This document shows, in pieces, positions 63,691 to 64,000 of a stretch of 64,000 nt of DNA (position 1 is its first letter; each line of letters begins with the position of its first letter). The notes beneath the pieces are model-generated. The model saw only the letters and a program-made list of their open reading frames with translations, was not told the origin of the DNA and made no database searches. The stretch covers positions 124,001 through 188,000 of the forward strand of contig NZ_JBKBHC010000009.1 in assembly GCF_046297895.1 (NCBI RefSeq). Direction: 5' to 3'. The translations under genes and the position numbers were made by a program. Source of the stretch: Ferrovibrio sp046297895 (lineage in GTDB: Bacteria > Pseudomonadota > Alphaproteobacteria > Ferrovibrionales > Ferrovibrionaceae).

Positions 63691-64000
63691 TTGCCACAAC
63701 TTTCTCTTCAGCAGATGACCCCCCGCCGCCTGGTCAAGGTTGCCTCGGCGGTTGCCGTCGTGCTTGTTCTGGGAACGATCGGCTGGATGATCCGCCCCGG
63801 CGGCCGCAGCGATGATCGCTATTACGTGCCTGGCGTCACGCCAACCCGGGAAGACTGCGTAATGGCAAAGATGAAGAACTACGCCAAGATCGACCGCCTG
63901 GTACTGGCCAGCATCGCCAACGAGTGCGAACTGACCGTGCAGAGCATCGAAGGTCATGAGAAACTGCGCAAGGCGTGGGAGGAACGGCAGGCCGTGCGCG
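63691..64000 (+). CDS. Membrane-anchored protein of unknown function (partial, runs off the window end)
   Basis: About 103 residues are visible. A basic N-terminus is followed by a single hydrophobic segment (KVASAVAVVLVLGTIGWMI), which could be a signal anchor, then a soluble part with two Cys and charged helices. I do not recognise a family. The TTG at 63691 has GGAG ten bases upstream; an in-frame ATG at 63715 lacks a site but is also possible. It begins 78 bases after hutU and need not be part of the hut operon. Confidence 0.55.
   Translation, partial: MPQLSLQQMTPRRLVKVASAVAVVLVLGTIGWMIRPGGRSDDRYYVPGVTPTREDCVMAKMKNYAKIDRLVLASIANECELTVQSIEGHEKLRKAWEERQAVR

Overview
The window is about 64 kb of GC-rich, densely coding chromosomal DNA. 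Gene content and layout fit an alphaproteobacterium (an atpHA operon start, several tripartite solute transporters, a urea ABC system and a BKACE enzyme). The species cannot be fixed from sequence alone. I saw no rRNA, tRNA, CRISPR array or intact insertion sequence. Most of the window is catabolic and uptake machinery for nitrogen-containing compounds.

Layout. 1-5.8 kb: the start of the ATP synthase F1 operon (atpH, partial atpA), an isolated flagellin-like gene, an AraC regulator and an eda-DUF1272-glpK operon. 5.8-18.4 kb: a urea unit reading leftwards, with an RmlC-like gene and ureD first, then urtABCDE (urea ABC transporter), ureABC (urease), ureEFG (nickel maturation) and a DUF805 membrane protein. 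A consensus sigma-54 promoter lies in front of urtA. 18.4-20.5 kb: an inverse autotransporter with a beta-helix-like passenger, flanked by direct repeats of about 96 bp; one repeat lies inside the RmlC-like gene and the other is a stranded fragment of such a gene. 20.5-30 kb: a five-gene catabolic operon (two TIM-barrel isomerases, an enolase-superfamily enzyme, a Gfo/Idh/MocA oxidoreductase and a DUF993 protein) behind a TctCBA transporter and a TetR gene. Matching GTAAC-N6-GTTAC palindromes precede both transcription units. 30-38.3 kb: an eight-gene operon joining a DUF1445 (D-glutamate cyclase/hydro-lyase family) protein, a DctPQM TRAP transporter, DUF2848 and 5-oxoprolinase PxpBCA, behind a LysR gene; the same palindrome precedes the operon and the lysR gene. 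38.3-41.5 kb: an RpiR regulator, class III aminotransferase and BKACE cleavage enzyme in overlapping order. 41.5-48.4 kb: a D-amino-acid dehydrogenase divergent from a LysR gene, then a TAXI-TRAP transporter; a shared palindrome marks both promoter regions, and queC overlaps the end of the permease gene. 48.4-61 kb: a queuosine-precursor-type transporter, then a peptide-use locus (M81 peptidase, gamma-glutamyltransferase and EamA exporter, divergent from a dipeptide-type ABC importer, an M20 peptidase and an amidase). 61-64 kb: hutC and hutU of histidine degradation, then a partial membrane-anchored protein.

How it fits together. Urea, histidine, 5-oxoproline, D-amino acids and small or gamma-glutamyl peptides all yield ammonium or glutamate, so the window reads as a nitrogen and glutamate scavenging region with separate local regulators. 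The best candidates for undescribed biology are the TetR/TctCBA/DUF993 pathway, the DUF1445-TRAP-DUF2848-Pxp operon and the aminotransferase-BKACE pair. Enzyme family assignments are firm for most genes; the substrates of these three systems are not.
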